Assembly: GCA_964410105.1 (NCBI GenBank)
Contig: CAYPFY010000023.1
Coordinates: forward strand, 1 to 55,800
Direction of reading: 5' to 3'
DNA from: CAYPFY01 sp964410105
GTDB lineage: Bacteria > Bacteroidota > Ignavibacteria > UBA10030 > SZUA-254
DNA length: 55,800 nt
Part shown: positions 32,702 to 43,600 of the stretch, piece by piece
Position numbering within the stretch: position 1 is the first letter of the stretch
How the letters are laid out: each line of letters opens with the position of its first letter
The notes under the pieces: generated by a model
What the model was told of the DNA's origin: nothing
The model's input: only the letters and a program-made list of their open reading frames with translations
Databases searched by the model: none
Program-made: the position numbers and the translations under genes

Positions 32702-35458
32702 TTAGCGAATTAAGACCATCCGCCTTAGCTCAACGAACGTGCGGGAGGGGTCATCAATTCGAGTTGCCTCCAGCCGACAGATGTACACCCCACTAGCGAC
32801 GGGGGAGCCATGACTGTTTGTCGCTCTCCACTCCGCCGACCAATTCCCCGCGTGCTGGACCTGATCGACCATGGTGACGACTAGTTGCCCCAGCACATCA
32901 AAAATGGAAAGTCTTACCATCGCGTCCTTCGGCAGTTCATAGCTCAGTCGTGTTGACGGGTTGAAGGGATTCGGATAATTTTGTTCAAGCGCAAATTTTG
33001 AGGGAAGCGCCGAGGGCCGATCGTCTGCTGCCGAGACAGAACTTGCTCCTACAAGACGCACGTTGTCCACGTAGTAGGTGGGGATCAGTCTGGTGTAATT
33101 CTGTATGTTGATTCGATGGATGACATAGCCACTCGGATTCAATGAGCTCATGGGAACGGAGATCAACGTCCACTGGTTTGTCGGCACGTTCGTCTGCAGA
33201 TTATCGGGAAACGGATCTCCAAGATCATTGTACGCATATACGTTAAGCACAAGCCCAGGCGTGGTGTTGTACACTTCAAACTCAAAACCCGAGTAAAGTG
33301 TGGGGGTCACATCGACAGCTCCTCCCATCGGCCCGCTGCGCATGCTGATGGCGCCCCATTCCGTCTGCGAGACCTTGATGGATGAAGTTCCGCTGTAAAC
33401 CTGCTCCGTGCTCGCGTAGTCGATGGTGGAGCTCCAGGATGAATCCCTCCATGGGGTGACGATGTTGTCCCGGTAGAGCCAGTCATCCGTTGCGGCTGTC
33501 TGAGCCGCGACGGTCGTGAAGCTCCATGACCCGGAGAATGTGCTGACGCCAACCGTGTTCATCGCATTGACCCGCCAGTAATATGTCTTGCCTGTATCCA
33601 GCCAGCCGGTCTGTCGCGACGTCGAAGTCACGGAATCATTTATCAGCAGCGTCCCGGCTGAAAAGGATGGGTCCGTCGACAGCTGAATCCGGTATGAGCT
33701 CGCCCCGCTCGAAGAATTCCAATGGAGCACGGGATTCATCGGCTGATTGAGTGCGCCGTTTGCAGGGGAGAGGAGCGCTGGAGGGAAGGGCGCCGCCGTC
33801 ACCTGGCCGGGGGTTGAGAGAATTTCCTGAGATGGGTCGCCCAGAATATTGTATTGCTCATAGTACGACTGAACCTTCGGAACATCCCCCTCTTCAAGGA
33901 ATACCTGGTGCTTCCCAGCGGCAACGATCTGTCCCAGCGTGTTGATGCCCGAATGGTATGCGGAATAGATGCCCCGATCGAGGTATCCATCCTCCCGCCA
34001 TGAGGAGGTTACCGTAGAACCTACGTACGCAGTGCTCCCATGCGTCGCACGAATCCAGCTCTCTCCGATACACTCATCCTGTGTGAATTCCCCCGTATTG
34101 CATCCGAATGCGACCACAACGGGGTACGTCGTGTTGCTCAGTCCATCGACATCGTATTTAGACCAGGAGATTCCATCAACCCACCCGCTGGAAGCCCCAT
34201 GGCCGCTGTAATAGACCATGCCGACTCCCTTGTTGAGGTCGCTCGTGATCCGATCCACAGTCGCGGATCCGTAGTCTGTCACATAGTTCTTAGTTGATTG
34301 CCATCCCAGGGAGTCATAATAATGCGTAATGCAATAATTTGTCTCATCATCGACACCGAGACCATACCCGAGAGGAGTCTGATCCGCCCCGGCAGTCCAC
34401 GAGTGCACTTTTGTTTGCTGGGTTTGTAGTGCCTTCGTGACCCAGTTGCTCAGTTGCGAGGCATCTGCCACTGAAACCCTGCCCACGTAAAGGTCGGGAA
34501 TATAATCGGTGCCCTGGACCGTCGAGTAATAGAGATCGGTCGGGATTGAGCTCCACCAGCATGGTATCCTGTCAACATCGCCCACCAGGAGGACATAGAC
34601 CGGCGGGATCGGCCAGGTGTCATACGCGTTCTGGATGTACGCCTTGATGCCCGTCGTCGTCGCTCCCGTTACGGATGTTGTTACGACGGTAACGTCGAAT
34701 TTTTTCTGCTTTTCCTGTATAAAAGTTGAGAGCGCCTGCTGGAATTCGGGCGGCGTAACGATCAGAAACCCCTCCCTGGCCCCCGACGCCTGGGTAATCG
34801 CCGGGTTTGGAGTCAGGCCGCTGAAGGACTTCGAGTCATATCGTGAAAGGGTTTTCCCGGGCAGTGCCGAGTAGCTGAGAGAGACCTGCACATCGGAATA
34901 GACACGTATTTTGCCCTGTGCCGGGTCGTAATCGACGAGATTGACCTCCACAGTGACATACTTCCGGTTCCGCTCGATTTTTTCACCTGCGATTTTCGCC
35001 ACTGCGGTATTGATGTACCCGTTTTGAGTGTAGGACTGTACGTCAAAGGCGAAGGGTATGCTGACCTTTGGGAGTCTTGGCACCGGTTGCTGGAGAGGAA
35101 TAATCCGGAGATCGTTTCCCCAGCTACTGAGCGAAATCTCTTCCATCTTGGCGTTGAGCACCTGGAGACTTGGATGCGCGTCAAGCGGGACTTCAATCTC
35201 ACTCCGGAGAACGGGGAGTTGCGGTTTCCCGACAACATTCGTAAATCCGGCTCCTTTGACCCCAACAACATAGAATTGCCCCGCTTCGGTTTGCTCTACA
35301 GTGTGTATGAGACCGCCATTATGAAATTCCAATGCTCGGCTCTGGTTCGATGCTGAAGATCCTGAACTCGCGAGCGAAACGGCCTGGGACAGTGCCGAAC
35401 TGGAAAGTGAAAAGATTAATAGTGTCAAGAACGCGGCAGCCATTCTATAGAGCGTCAT
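32702..35458 (-). CDS. Gingipain-like C25 cysteine protease with FN3 and T9SS sorting domains
   Basis: 918 residues with a signal peptide (MAAAFLTLLIFSLSSSALSQ). A gingipain propeptide-like N-terminal part is followed by a C25 caspase-fold catalytic domain: VYVLLVGDVDRIP, the catalytic His in YYSGHGASSG (about 418) and the Cys in VAFGCNTGEF (about 449). Residues about 558-653 are a fibronectin-III-like domain (YYWRVNAMNTVG), then a carbohydrate-binding-like beta domain (about 660-800) and a type A T9SS domain (LEQNYPNPFNPST, about 829). It would be secreted across the outer membrane and act as an extracellular Arg/Lys-type protease; specificity is not visible. Transcribed alone. Confidence 0.85.
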   Translation of the reverse strand: MTLYRMAAAFLTLLIFSLSSSALSQAVSLASSGSSASNQSRALEFHNGGLIHTVEQTEAGQFYVVGVKGAGFTNVVGKPQLPVLRSEIEVPLDAHPSLQVLNAKMEEISLSSWGNDLRIIPLQQPVPRLPKVSIPFAFDVQSYTQNGYINTAVAKIAGEKIERNRKYVTVEVNLVDYDPAQGKIRVYSDVQVSLSYSALPGKTLSRYDSKSFSGLTPNPAITQASGAREGFLIVTPPEFQQALSTFIQEKQKKFDVTVVTTSVTGATTTGIKAYIQNAYDTWPIPPVYVLLVGDVDRIPCWWSSIPTDLYYSTVQGTDYIPDLYVGRVSVADASQLSNWVTKALQTQQTKVHSWTAGADQTPLGYGLGVDDETNYCITHYYDSLGWQSTKNYVTDYGSATVDRITSDLNKGVGMVYYSGHGASSGWVDGISWSKYDVDGLSNTTYPVVVAFGCNTGEFTQDECIGESWIRATHGSTAYVGSTVTSSWREDGYLDRGIYSAYHSGINTLGQIVAAGKHQVFLEEGDVPKVQSYYEQYNILGDPSQEILSTPGQVTAAPFPPALLSPANGALNQPMNPVLHWNSSSGASSYRIQLSTDPSFSAGTLLINDSVTSTSRQTGWLDTGKTYYWRVNAMNTVGVSTFSGSWSFTTVAAQTAATDDWLYRDNIVTPWRDSSWSSTIDYASTEQVYSGTSSIKVSQTEWGAISMRSGPMGGAVDVTPTLYSGFEFEVYNTTPGLVLNVYAYNDLGDPFPDNLQTNVPTNQWTLISVPMSSLNPSGYVIHRINIQNYTRLIPTYYVDNVRLVGASSVSAADDRPSALPSKFALEQNYPNPFNPSTRLSYELPKDAMVRLSIFDVLGQLVVTMVDQVQHAGNWSAEWRATNSHGSPVASGVYICRLEATRIDDPSRTFVELRRMVLIR

Positions 35459-36150
35459 CGCGTCGGGCCCTTCCTCAAATGTGGGTCAATTCGGCCAAAT
35501 GATCTTCGACAAGATAGAGTGAGCCGGCGCGCGTTCCAAGAGGGCGAATGACAAATATCACGGAACTGGATTAATCTCTAGGGTCGGCGAAAACCGAGGT
35601 GATAAAAATGATCAACTAAGCCCGAACCGGATGACTGTGGTGAATGAAGAATTTTTAATTTGTTGATTGGTGGCCGTTTGTAGCCCCCACCAACTCGTGC
35701 GGCACCCCACTTTTTGCAAATTGATTGTGCAATGTGCGCTTCATCCACGAATGGGCGTCTGCGAAGCCCTGGGTTTGAAAGGGTCAAGAAGTGAAAATCC
35801 AAGGCATCGATGCGAAGGGTTGGGGCTGGATGATACTGCGTCTGCGGAGAAGATTACGTTGCGTGCGACGTTGTCATCCGGTCTCAATCTTGCGAGCGTA
35901 AGTTCAATACTTACTCGCAGCCACTGCGACCGGATATACCCGACTGTTTTACTTTGGGCAGCTCCGCCGGGGGTGCACACTGCATCAGACGTGGGAAGAT
36001 TATCACCGGGGGGGCCAAATTTCTTTGAGAATTCGGCACGCAGGCGGGCTTTCCGGTTGAGGATAAGCCCGCCTTGTCGTACCGGGTAACCGCGGGTTGG
36101 CGCGGGCCCTTCCGGCCCGGGAACTGCCTTCTAGGGCCGGGAGGATTTAC
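35459..36150. other. 692-nt intergenic region
   Basis: Open frames here look like noise (Arg/Ser/Pro-rich, no SD). At 36043-36051 and 36065-36073, GGCGGGCTT and AAGCCCGCC form a 9-bp hairpin about 80 nt past the end of the sialidase-like gene, possibly its terminator, though no T-run follows. A second GC-rich inverted repeat lies near 36103-36120. Confidence 0.4.
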
Positions 36151-38193
36151 TCATCTGATGAGCAGCATTCTCTTTACGCTCGTGAACGCGCCCGCACTGA
36201 GCCTGTAGAAGTAGACTCCGCTTGCGAGCCTGCTCGCATCGAACGTTACCGATTTATATCCTGCCGGTTGATACTGGTCGATGAGAGTTGCCACCTCCTG
36301 ACCAAGAGCATTATAAACTCTCAGGAGGACATTCGTCGCCTCCGGCAACCCGTATGCAATCACCGTCGACGGATTGAATGGATTAGGGTGATTGTCGAGC
36401 AGACTGTACTCAGTTGGGATTGCATTTTCCAGCCCGGGTCTCCTCCAACCGGGGAGTATTTTCCTACCCGAAAGAGGGCCACGAAGCGCGACGGGTGATG
36501 AAGCCGGCCCGGACCCTACGTAGGCTCGGAATACCTGCCCCCCACCGCCTACGGATGAGGCGGAAAATCCAGGCACCAGGTCGACTCCCGGCGTGCTGCT
36601 CCCGGACACGTGGTAGACGACGCTCGCTGCATTTGTATTCGTCACAGCAGGACCCGATGCGATCGAGTTTGATGCTTCGTAGGTCGCCGCCTCGGAGACG
36701 GTCGTGTTTTGGATGCTCAGGTCGACCGGAATTGTGGGCGATGTCCAGCCCTGATGATTGACCGACGGTGCCTTGGCGTACCACATCGGGTAGTCACTCC
36801 CGGTTCGCGTCGCCATCCCGGCATAGTCTCCCCCATAGCTGCCGAAGTTTGGGAGAGGGACGACGGCGAAGGGCGCATCACTTGATGCCGCGTTGCTCCA
36901 GGTGAGCCCTCCGTCTGTGGAATGGGCGACGTAGTACTCGCACGTATCTGTCCCGATGTGGGCCCTGTTATCGAAGAAACCCACAAACAGGCTATTTGCA
37001 ATGAGAGGATCCGCCGAGAGCCACGCAAAGAATTGGATCGCCCCATTGCCGCTGGCGTCAGAGTTTACCCTCGTGGTGTCGTGCCAAGTCGCCCCCTGAT
37101 CCGTCGAACGGATGATGTAGATGTCGGGATCGCCAGTGTTGACTCCGGGTTTTCCGATGTTCGCCCACACGATCGAGATAATTCCGTTCTGGCGATCCAC
37201 GCCCATGCTCGGAAAGCTGTTCGTTCTGATTCCGAGTGTGGGATTGGGGCTCTGACGTATGCCGAGGATGTTATTGATGGCATAATAGGGCGTACCCCAT
37301 GTGTGGCCGCCGTCGGTCGATTTATTGAAGCCGATCCCGCGCTCAGTGAAGGGAGATGTCTTGTCCCGGACCGCCCAGCAGGCATAGACTTTACCGTCGG
37401 GGCCGGTCTGTAGGTTGACACCCTGGTGCGCCAGATTGCTTGCGGCGAACCCGGAGCTGATTGCCTGTTGGTCAATCCACGTCGCCCCATGGTCGGTAGA
37501 CCTTCGAGTCGTAATCGCCCTGTCCGCAGTCGAAAAATCAGACCATGCGTCATAGAGATTTCCGACAAAGCCGCTCGACACGCTGTTATCGACTGTGAGG
37601 TGGGGCTTGTCCAGCAGGCCCGTAGTGGGATTCGCTATCTGGATGTATGTCCAGGTCGCTCCATTGTTCGTCGATTTCATCACCCCCTGCCCATCATTAG
37701 CAGCGATCCCGCCGATGTAAAAATATCCGTTCCTATCGATGGCGACGCAGGGGTCTCCGCTATTGTCGCCGGTTGGGGGTCTGTCCATTCCTCCCCAGGT
37801 CAACCCGCCGTCGATTGAGAAATAGGCCCCCGTCCCATAGACCGTCGAAGGAGGGTAATCGGTCGTATTCGCCGATGCGAGGAGGATCTTGGTATCCACG
37901 GGGCTGACCGCGATGCTGACCTCGGATTCGGTTGAATCTGTGCTCGGGTGGACGCGCACATCGGTGAACGCGTCCAGGATCGTGAATTGGTGGTTCTTCT
38001 GGCTCCCCTGGTAACTGAAGGAGTTTTGCATTCCAAGGCTGCCGCGAATTTCCGTCGCATCGGCCGGCACTGACTGCGCCTGCGCAACGATCCCTGCCGT
38101 GAGCGTTAGGCAGGTTGCTACCGCGAGAAGTCCGATGACATGAAGCACGACGGGAACATTCGCGATTTTCGATATTATGTTTTGTCGTTTCAT
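36151..38193 (-). CDS. T9SS-secreted BNR-repeat / sialidase-fold protein
   Basis: 680 residues with a signal peptide (LLAVATCLTLTAGIVAQAQS). Residues about 70-480 contain several Asp-box/BNR motifs (STDGGLTWS, STDQGATWHD, STNNGATWT) as in six-bladed sialidase propellers. The C-terminal part has a T9SS sorting domain (LLDNHPNPFNPSTVIAYGLP) ending KRMLLIR. Sialidase catalytic Arg residues cannot be assigned by eye, so enzymatic activity is unproved. Confidence 0.75.
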   Translation of the reverse strand: MKRQNIISKIANVPVVLHVIGLLAVATCLTLTAGIVAQAQSVPADATEIRGSLGMQNSFSYQGSQKNHQFTILDAFTDVRVHPSTDSTESEVSIAVSPVDTKILLASANTTDYPPSTVYGTGAYFSIDGGLTWGGMDRPPTGDNSGDPCVAIDRNGYFYIGGIAANDGQGVMKSTNNGATWTYIQIANPTTGLLDKPHLTVDNSVSSGFVGNLYDAWSDFSTADRAITTRRSTDHGATWIDQQAISSGFAASNLAHQGVNLQTGPDGKVYACWAVRDKTSPFTERGIGFNKSTDGGHTWGTPYYAINNILGIRQSPNPTLGIRTNSFPSMGVDRQNGIISIVWANIGKPGVNTGDPDIYIIRSTDQGATWHDTTRVNSDASGNGAIQFFAWLSADPLIANSLFVGFFDNRAHIGTDTCEYYVAHSTDGGLTWSNAASSDAPFAVVPLPNFGSYGGDYAGMATRTGSDYPMWYAKAPSVNHQGWTSPTIPVDLSIQNTTVSEAATYEASNSIASGPAVTNTNAASVVYHVSGSSTPGVDLVPGFSASSVGGGGQVFRAYVGSGPASSPVALRGPLSGRKILPGWRRPGLENAIPTEYSLLDNHPNPFNPSTVIAYGLPEATNVLLRVYNALGQEVATLIDQYQPAGYKSVTFDASRLASGVYFYRLSAGAFTSVKRMLLIR

Positions 38194-38226
38194 GGTTCAC
38201 CTCTGAATTTTCGGCAGTTTTGATTG

Positions 38227-39552
38227 CTAGTGCTCAAGAAGGGCTACCCGCTTCTTCAGCGAATCGTTTTCCTTCTGAAGTGCGACCAGATAGAGCGTCA
38301 ATTCTTCAACCTTCTCGACGAGTTTTACCTGCGTCTGGCCCAGGTTGAGGCCGGATTTCTTGACGTCTGCGGCCGATGGTATTCCGGGGAGGTGCTTATC
38401 CAGCTTGATCGCTTTCTCGAGTTCCGGCAGAGGCATGAGTTTGTAGTCGTCGCTGAATACAAAGTCGGGGAAGGGGTTGGTCGAGGTCACGACGACCTCA
38501 CGCGCTTCGACCTTGCCTTCCACGGCGAGCTTGGCCGTCCCCATGGTCGTCGTACCGATGCCGGTATTGCCCGAGGCGTCGATTGTCAGCAGTTCAACCC
38601 CGTCCTGGCGACGAACCTGGAAGTAAGTGGAATTGTTCACCGTCTTCTTTCCAACCGAGAAATCATATCCCGGCGTGGATGCGAAGGCGATACCTCCATA
38701 AGACGTGTTGGACCCGCTGGCGACGTTGTCAAAAGTCTCCTCGAGCGAACCCACGCTTCCATTTCCGCCATTGGTGTTCGGCGCGCCCGATACAACGACC
38801 TTGGCCCTCGGCGTCGTCGTGCCTATCCCTACACTCCCATTGGCAACGATGATCCCGTAATTATTTGTCCCGCCTGTCGCGCTGAAGTAACCGGCGGTGT
38901 TGTTGGGAGACGTGGCAGTGTTGGCGACATAAAGGCCTGCCATCTGCGTGGAATTGTTCCCGGTATACGTCCCGGCGATGCTAGATTTCAGGCCGTATAC
39001 CTGGTCATTGGCTCCGAGCGCCTGGGAGGCTGTCGTCGCGACTGAACCGATGACACCGAAAAGGTGCGTTTCCCCTCCTCTGGGGGTGTTCACGGTAAGC
39101 GCCGAGTTTACCCCCGTCATCCATCCCGCGATGGACCACTGAGCCTGGTTCCCGAGCTCGAGCAGGTAAGTCCAGCTCCCATAGTAGTTCTGGCTGCCCG
39201 AAACGGAGATCCCATCTCCGCTCTGTCCATACCCCCGGGCCGGCTCAACGATCATGAGAGAGTTCTGAGCGGCGTTACCGCCGGTCGCGGATCCGGAGAA
39301 AACCGGGATGATTTTGGAAAGGCCTTCTTGTGTGCCGACAAACGTGCGGGTGCCGTTGATGTAAAACGCGCCGAGGGAGTTCGTATTATTGACTCCGATT
39401 CCGTTAGCGCTTTGATACATGATGGAATTGACCTCTCCCGTCCCGGTGAATTTGGGAATGTAGTTTGCGCTCTGCGACTGAGCAAGACCGCTTACAAGCA
39501 GGAGCGCCAGTGCCAGGGAAGGCACCATCCTGAACGATGCGAGCTGTTTCAT
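38227..39552 (-). CDS. Exported phage-tail-fibre-like surface protein with C-terminal coiled coil
   Basis: 441 residues from the ATG at 39552 (AAAGGGAC upstream); the open frame further upstream lacks start signals. It has a signal peptide (MVPSLALALLLVSGLAQSQS), then repeated short beta motifs (NYIPKFTGTGEVNSIMYQS, GIGTTTPRAKV, NTGIGTTTMGTAKLAVEGKV) typical of tail-fibre-like Bacteroidota/Ignavibacteria surface proteins. The C-terminus has PDFVFSDDYKLMPLPELEKA and a trimeric-type coiled coil (VEELTLYLVALQKENDSLKK). There is no T9SS tail. Likely a trimeric cell-surface fibre. Confidence 0.7.
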   Translation of the reverse strand: MKQLASFRMVPSLALALLLVSGLAQSQSANYIPKFTGTGEVNSIMYQSANGIGVNNTNSLGAFYINGTRTFVGTQEGLSKIIPVFSGSATGGNAAQNSLMIVEPARGYGQSGDGISVSGSQNYYGSWTYLLELGNQAQWSIAGWMTGVNSALTVNTPRGGETHLFGVIGSVATTASQALGANDQVYGLKSSIAGTYTGNNSTQMAGLYVANTATSPNNTAGYFSATGGTNNYGIIVANGSVGIGTTTPRAKVVVSGAPNTNGGNGSVGSLEETFDNVASGSNTSYGGIAFASTPGYDFSVGKKTVNNSTYFQVRRQDGVELLTIDASGNTGIGTTTMGTAKLAVEGKVEAREVVVTSTNPFPDFVFSDDYKLMPLPELEKAIKLDKHLPGIPSAADVKKSGLNLGQTQVKLVEKVEELTLYLVALQKENDSLKKRVALLEH

Positions 39553-40682
39553 GACATGTCCCTTTCTCTTAAAACGTGAATGTGAGTTATGTTTGTGCAA
39601 CCGGAACGCACCCGTGCGCTCTCTGGCGAGGTTGCCTCGCACACGTCCGATTCCCTTCACTGGCCGGCATGTCCTCCGTCTCGTTTTGAAATTCTCGGAT
39701 CGTTTGTTTATTTTAGAAAAAAGAAGCCCTCGCGGATACTTTGCCCTTTTCGCAATTCTCGGCCAGAGAATGAAAACGGAGGTACCACGGGGGCTCTTTT
39801 TTATCTCATGTGTTGAATTGTGTGAAAAATGACGCGGGAAACCCGCTTCGTGATGTCCGGATATACCAATCCGCAGAGGGGATTTAAGGTGGGCGAAGGA
39901 TACCTACGATGGGATTACAGCCGACATCCCCGGAAAACTCTCCCGAAACCCTCGGGAGCGTCGCCTGAATCCTGGTGACAAGCCGTAAAGTACAACCGCG
40001 GGATGAGCGAACTTACCGGAAAAAATTCCCGCAACGGGTGATACCTCGACTTTGTTTCGGAGATTGAGTTACGATAACCGTCATGCGGACGCCTCACCCG
40101 TGAGCGCTCAGAGGTGACGATTCGAATGTCCTTTGATGCGGCTCTTCAGGAAGCCGCCCTACTAAACACCGAATTTTCGCCTTCGCAGAAAGTCATGGAA
40201 GGCGATTGCACGCTTCTCGAATTCGTGGATCACTGCGAATTGTCCGCAGTGATACGCTTTGGGTAATTCCGGACGGGGGGGAATTAAAAGGCACAACAAT
40301 CTGATCTGACTACTCGGTTCCCGCCGAAGAAAAATTTAATCTGCCTGATCGACGGGGCTACTCAACCTCCTGACTTTAGACCGGGTACACACAGAGCGCG
40401 TCTTGTTTTTGGGCGATTTGCAAGCTCCCCGACCGTCGTACTGCTAGTGCATTGACAATGAGGAATCCGGTAGTTAACTTGGAGTTGCAGCCGTAGAATT
40501 TCGCGTCATCCGGCTCACTTTCCCGGATTCTGCATTTCTGCCCGAAGATTGGCTATCTCTTTGCCGATCCCCAGAATCTCGAACGGATGTCACAGTCGCA
40601 GATTCTGATTCCGCATATTGCCTGATGCCCGGGGGGATTGACAGAATTGAGAATGCCATTCATACCCCAAGGAGGAAATCGT
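39553..40682. other. 1.13-kb intergenic region
   Basis: A wide gap between divergent secreted-protein genes. The one ORF with a start signal is 40126-40266 (listed separately). A pair GCCCTCGCGG (near 39727) and CCACGGGGGC (near 39785) followed by TTTTTT could form a long-loop terminator-like hairpin. TAATTCC and GGAATTA form a short hairpin at 40264-40284. The last bases are AAGGAGGA, the SD of the next gene. Confidence 0.35.
40126..40266 (+). CDS. Possible small protein (46 residues)
   Basis: ATG at 40126 with AGAGGTG about 9 nt upstream; reads MSFDAALQEAALLNTEFSPS and then QKVMEGDCTLLEFVDHCELS, acidic and coding-like. No homologue recognised; it could be chance. Confidence 0.25.
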   Translation: MSFDAALQEAALLNTEFSPSQKVMEGDCTLLEFVDHCELSAVIRFG

Positions 40683-43600
40683 ATGAAATACCGCTTCCAA
40701 TTTACTACACTGCTCTTGCCATCCGCATTCGCGGTCTCGGAAGCTCAGACCACGAGCTGGCAATGGCTCAATCCCCTTCCGCAGGGAAATCCGCTTTTCG
40801 CTGTCTCATTTGTGGACGAAAACATCGGGACTGCGGTCGGTGATAATGGAACGATACTTCGAACGACGAATGGCGGAGTAACATGGGCCTTGCAATCAAG
40901 CGGTACAAAAAGCCTGCTGTTTGGCGTCTGCTTCACCGACGCAAATACAGGGACCGCAGTGGGAGGATCGGTAACTCTGCAGGGGCAATCCGCCGTCATT
41001 CTCCGGACTTCGGATGGAGGAGCTACGTGGACGAGTCAGGCCAGCGGTACGACGCATTTTCTCACAGGAGTATTCTTTACCGATGTCATGACGGGCACGG
41101 TAGTCGGAGAGTCGGGTACTATTCTTCGCACCATCAATGGCGGCAAGACCTGGGTGGACCAGTCAATCCCTTCACAACCCTACCTCTTTGGCGTTCATTT
41201 CACGGACGCGAACCACGGAACCGCAGTTGGAGATCGGTTGGCGATACTGCACACAACTGACGGCGGAGCGCATTGGACCGATCAATCGTTGCCGGATCCG
41301 TGGCCGGAAATCAAATTCCTCACGTCGGTCGCATTTACCGATTCGAATACAGGGACAGTCGTCGGTGGTGGCGGGAATAGTACTCCCGGCTCTTATTCGA
41401 TTATTCTGCATACAACCAACGGCGGAATGAACTGGATGCCCAGCACAAGCTCGGCGAAGATCCTGCACTCGATTTCCTTCGCGGATGCGCAGACCGGGAC
41501 CGCAGCGGGAGATGCAGGCACGATACTCCACACCACGGACGCAGGAGTTACCTGGACAAGCGAACCGAGCGGGACGCGGAAGAATCTTCGTGGAGTTTCC
41601 TTCCCCAGTTCCACGACTGGAATCGCCGTCGGTGAAGGCGGCACAATCCTGCGCGCAACGGACGGGGGAACTTCCTGGGTGAGCCAGTTGGACGGGCCGA
41701 CAGATGTGCTGACCGGGGTGTCCTTCTTCGGAGCCAAGAGAGGGTCGGCTGTGGGTTTCGACTTCGACCCCCTTACTGATAAATGGCGGTGGAAAATCCA
41801 TCGGACGACCGACGGAGGGGCCACATGGACGAGCCAGTTGTCGGACCTGCAGGATGCCCTTAACGCGGTCATTCTCACGGACGACAACACAGGATTCATC
41901 GTGGGAGGCGGCTATGATTCTGTCTATAATGGCCATGCCACGCTGCTGCGTACGACCGACGGAGGATCGACCTGGTTTAACCAACCCGTCGCGGTGCCAA
42001 ACCCTCTCTATGGAGTTTTCTTCCTCGATGCCAACCGCGGCTATGCCGTCGGAGGAAGGACGATTCTTCGAACGACAAACGGAGGTTCGACGTGGTCGAC
42101 CGATTCAATTACAGGTACCGGGGGTGACATTAAAGCGATCGCCTTTGCCGACTCAAACAGGGGAATTGCTGTGGGGGACTCGTTAAATTCAAATTCCATG
42201 GGTGAAGGCATAATTATCGGCACAACCGACGGTGGCGCCACCTGGAAGAGCCAGGTGTCGGGGGGCATGAGTGGGTTCCATGGCGTGGCGTTCGCCGATT
42301 CGCATACGGCTGCGGCGGTCGGTGAATACGGCGGAATTCTCGTCACGACCGACGGGGGGTCGACATGGCAAGGCCATGGGGAATTCATGCTCGGAAACTT
42401 GCTCAGCGTTTCATTCCCGGACGCCCGAACAGGGATTGCTGTCGGAGAACTCGGAACAATACTCCGGACTACAAATGGCGGCACAGATTGGGTCCGATCG
42501 AATTCTCCCACCTCCAATGATCTATTCTCACTTTCGACGCCGAGATCCGGTTCCGGATGGATAGCCGTTGCTGTGGGCCGCGATGGCACGATTATCTGCG
42601 CTGCTTCGTCACCCCTCAATCCCAAATCGTGGGTCGGAACAGTCGACTCCTTATGGGATACCCCCGATAACTGGGACCCCGTCGGCATTCCTACTCCCAA
42701 GGACAGTGTCATAATCCCCCCGACGACTGTCAAACCGGTCATCATGCGCAGGCAGCAACAAATCACGCTTGCATCCCTCACCGTTCTCTCTGGGGGTATG
42801 CTCACCTTAACAGATTCTCTGGCAAGATTTGTTGTCAAAGGGGACGTCACAATCTACGGGACGCTAGAAGTGCGCCCGGCCGCGGCGACGATAATCGTGG
42901 TGGGAGGGAATTGGATTGTCCAGCCTGGCGGAAGCCTGTTAAGGTCTCAGGCTCACATCGACGGGGGATTTCTCCCCGCCCGCTCAACCGTGCGGTTCAA
43001 TGGAAGCGGTACCTGCGAACGAAATTTCTTTAACCTCGTCTTCGATACCATTGCGGTTGCGCAGAGCCGCGGAAACGTCACGGTGGAGAATCAGTGCGCC
43101 GTCCTCGGCAGATTGACTCTGCGCCCCGCCGATACACTCGTCATTCAAAGCAGCGAACCGCAGGCCCTCAATGGTGAGGGGACCGTAGAACGCGGAACGA
43201 TCAAACGATCCTTCCAATCGTCCGCGACCGTATGGCACCGGTTCGAGAGCCTCAGCACGGGGGTCCGATTCGATACGTCGGGGATCCATCCGCTCTCGGT
43301 GAGCATGACTACGTATCCCGATACTAATCCGGCCGATTTCGGTGGAACCTGGTCGATTGTGACGAGCAGTATCGATACGCTCACCAACACGATCGTCGCG
43401 GACAGCGTTACGCGCTTCAGCAAGTGGGCCATCGGCATACCACGGCTTTCAGCTCTCGAAGGGTTCAAGTCTATGTCTGACACGGTCCCGATTGTCCGCC
43501 GCGTCTATGAGTTGAACCAGGAGGGGGGAAGCAATTTCCGGGCGAATCTCCGCTTACACTATGATGAATCTGAAGTTCCCCCCGGTGTTGACGAATCCTC

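Noticed and set aside
35667..36089. 140-codon ORF in the gap between two secreted-protein genes
   Set aside because: No SD, Arg/Ser/Pro-rich noise, and it runs through a hairpin.
38224..39045. 273-codon plus-strand ORF over the tail-fibre-like gene
   Set aside because: The minus-strand gene has signal peptide, SD and known repeats; the plus frame is a shadow.
41172..41984. 270-codon ORF antisense to the YCF48-repeat protein
   Set aside because: Arises from repeated codon patterns of the sense gene; composition is low-complexity and no start signal is present.
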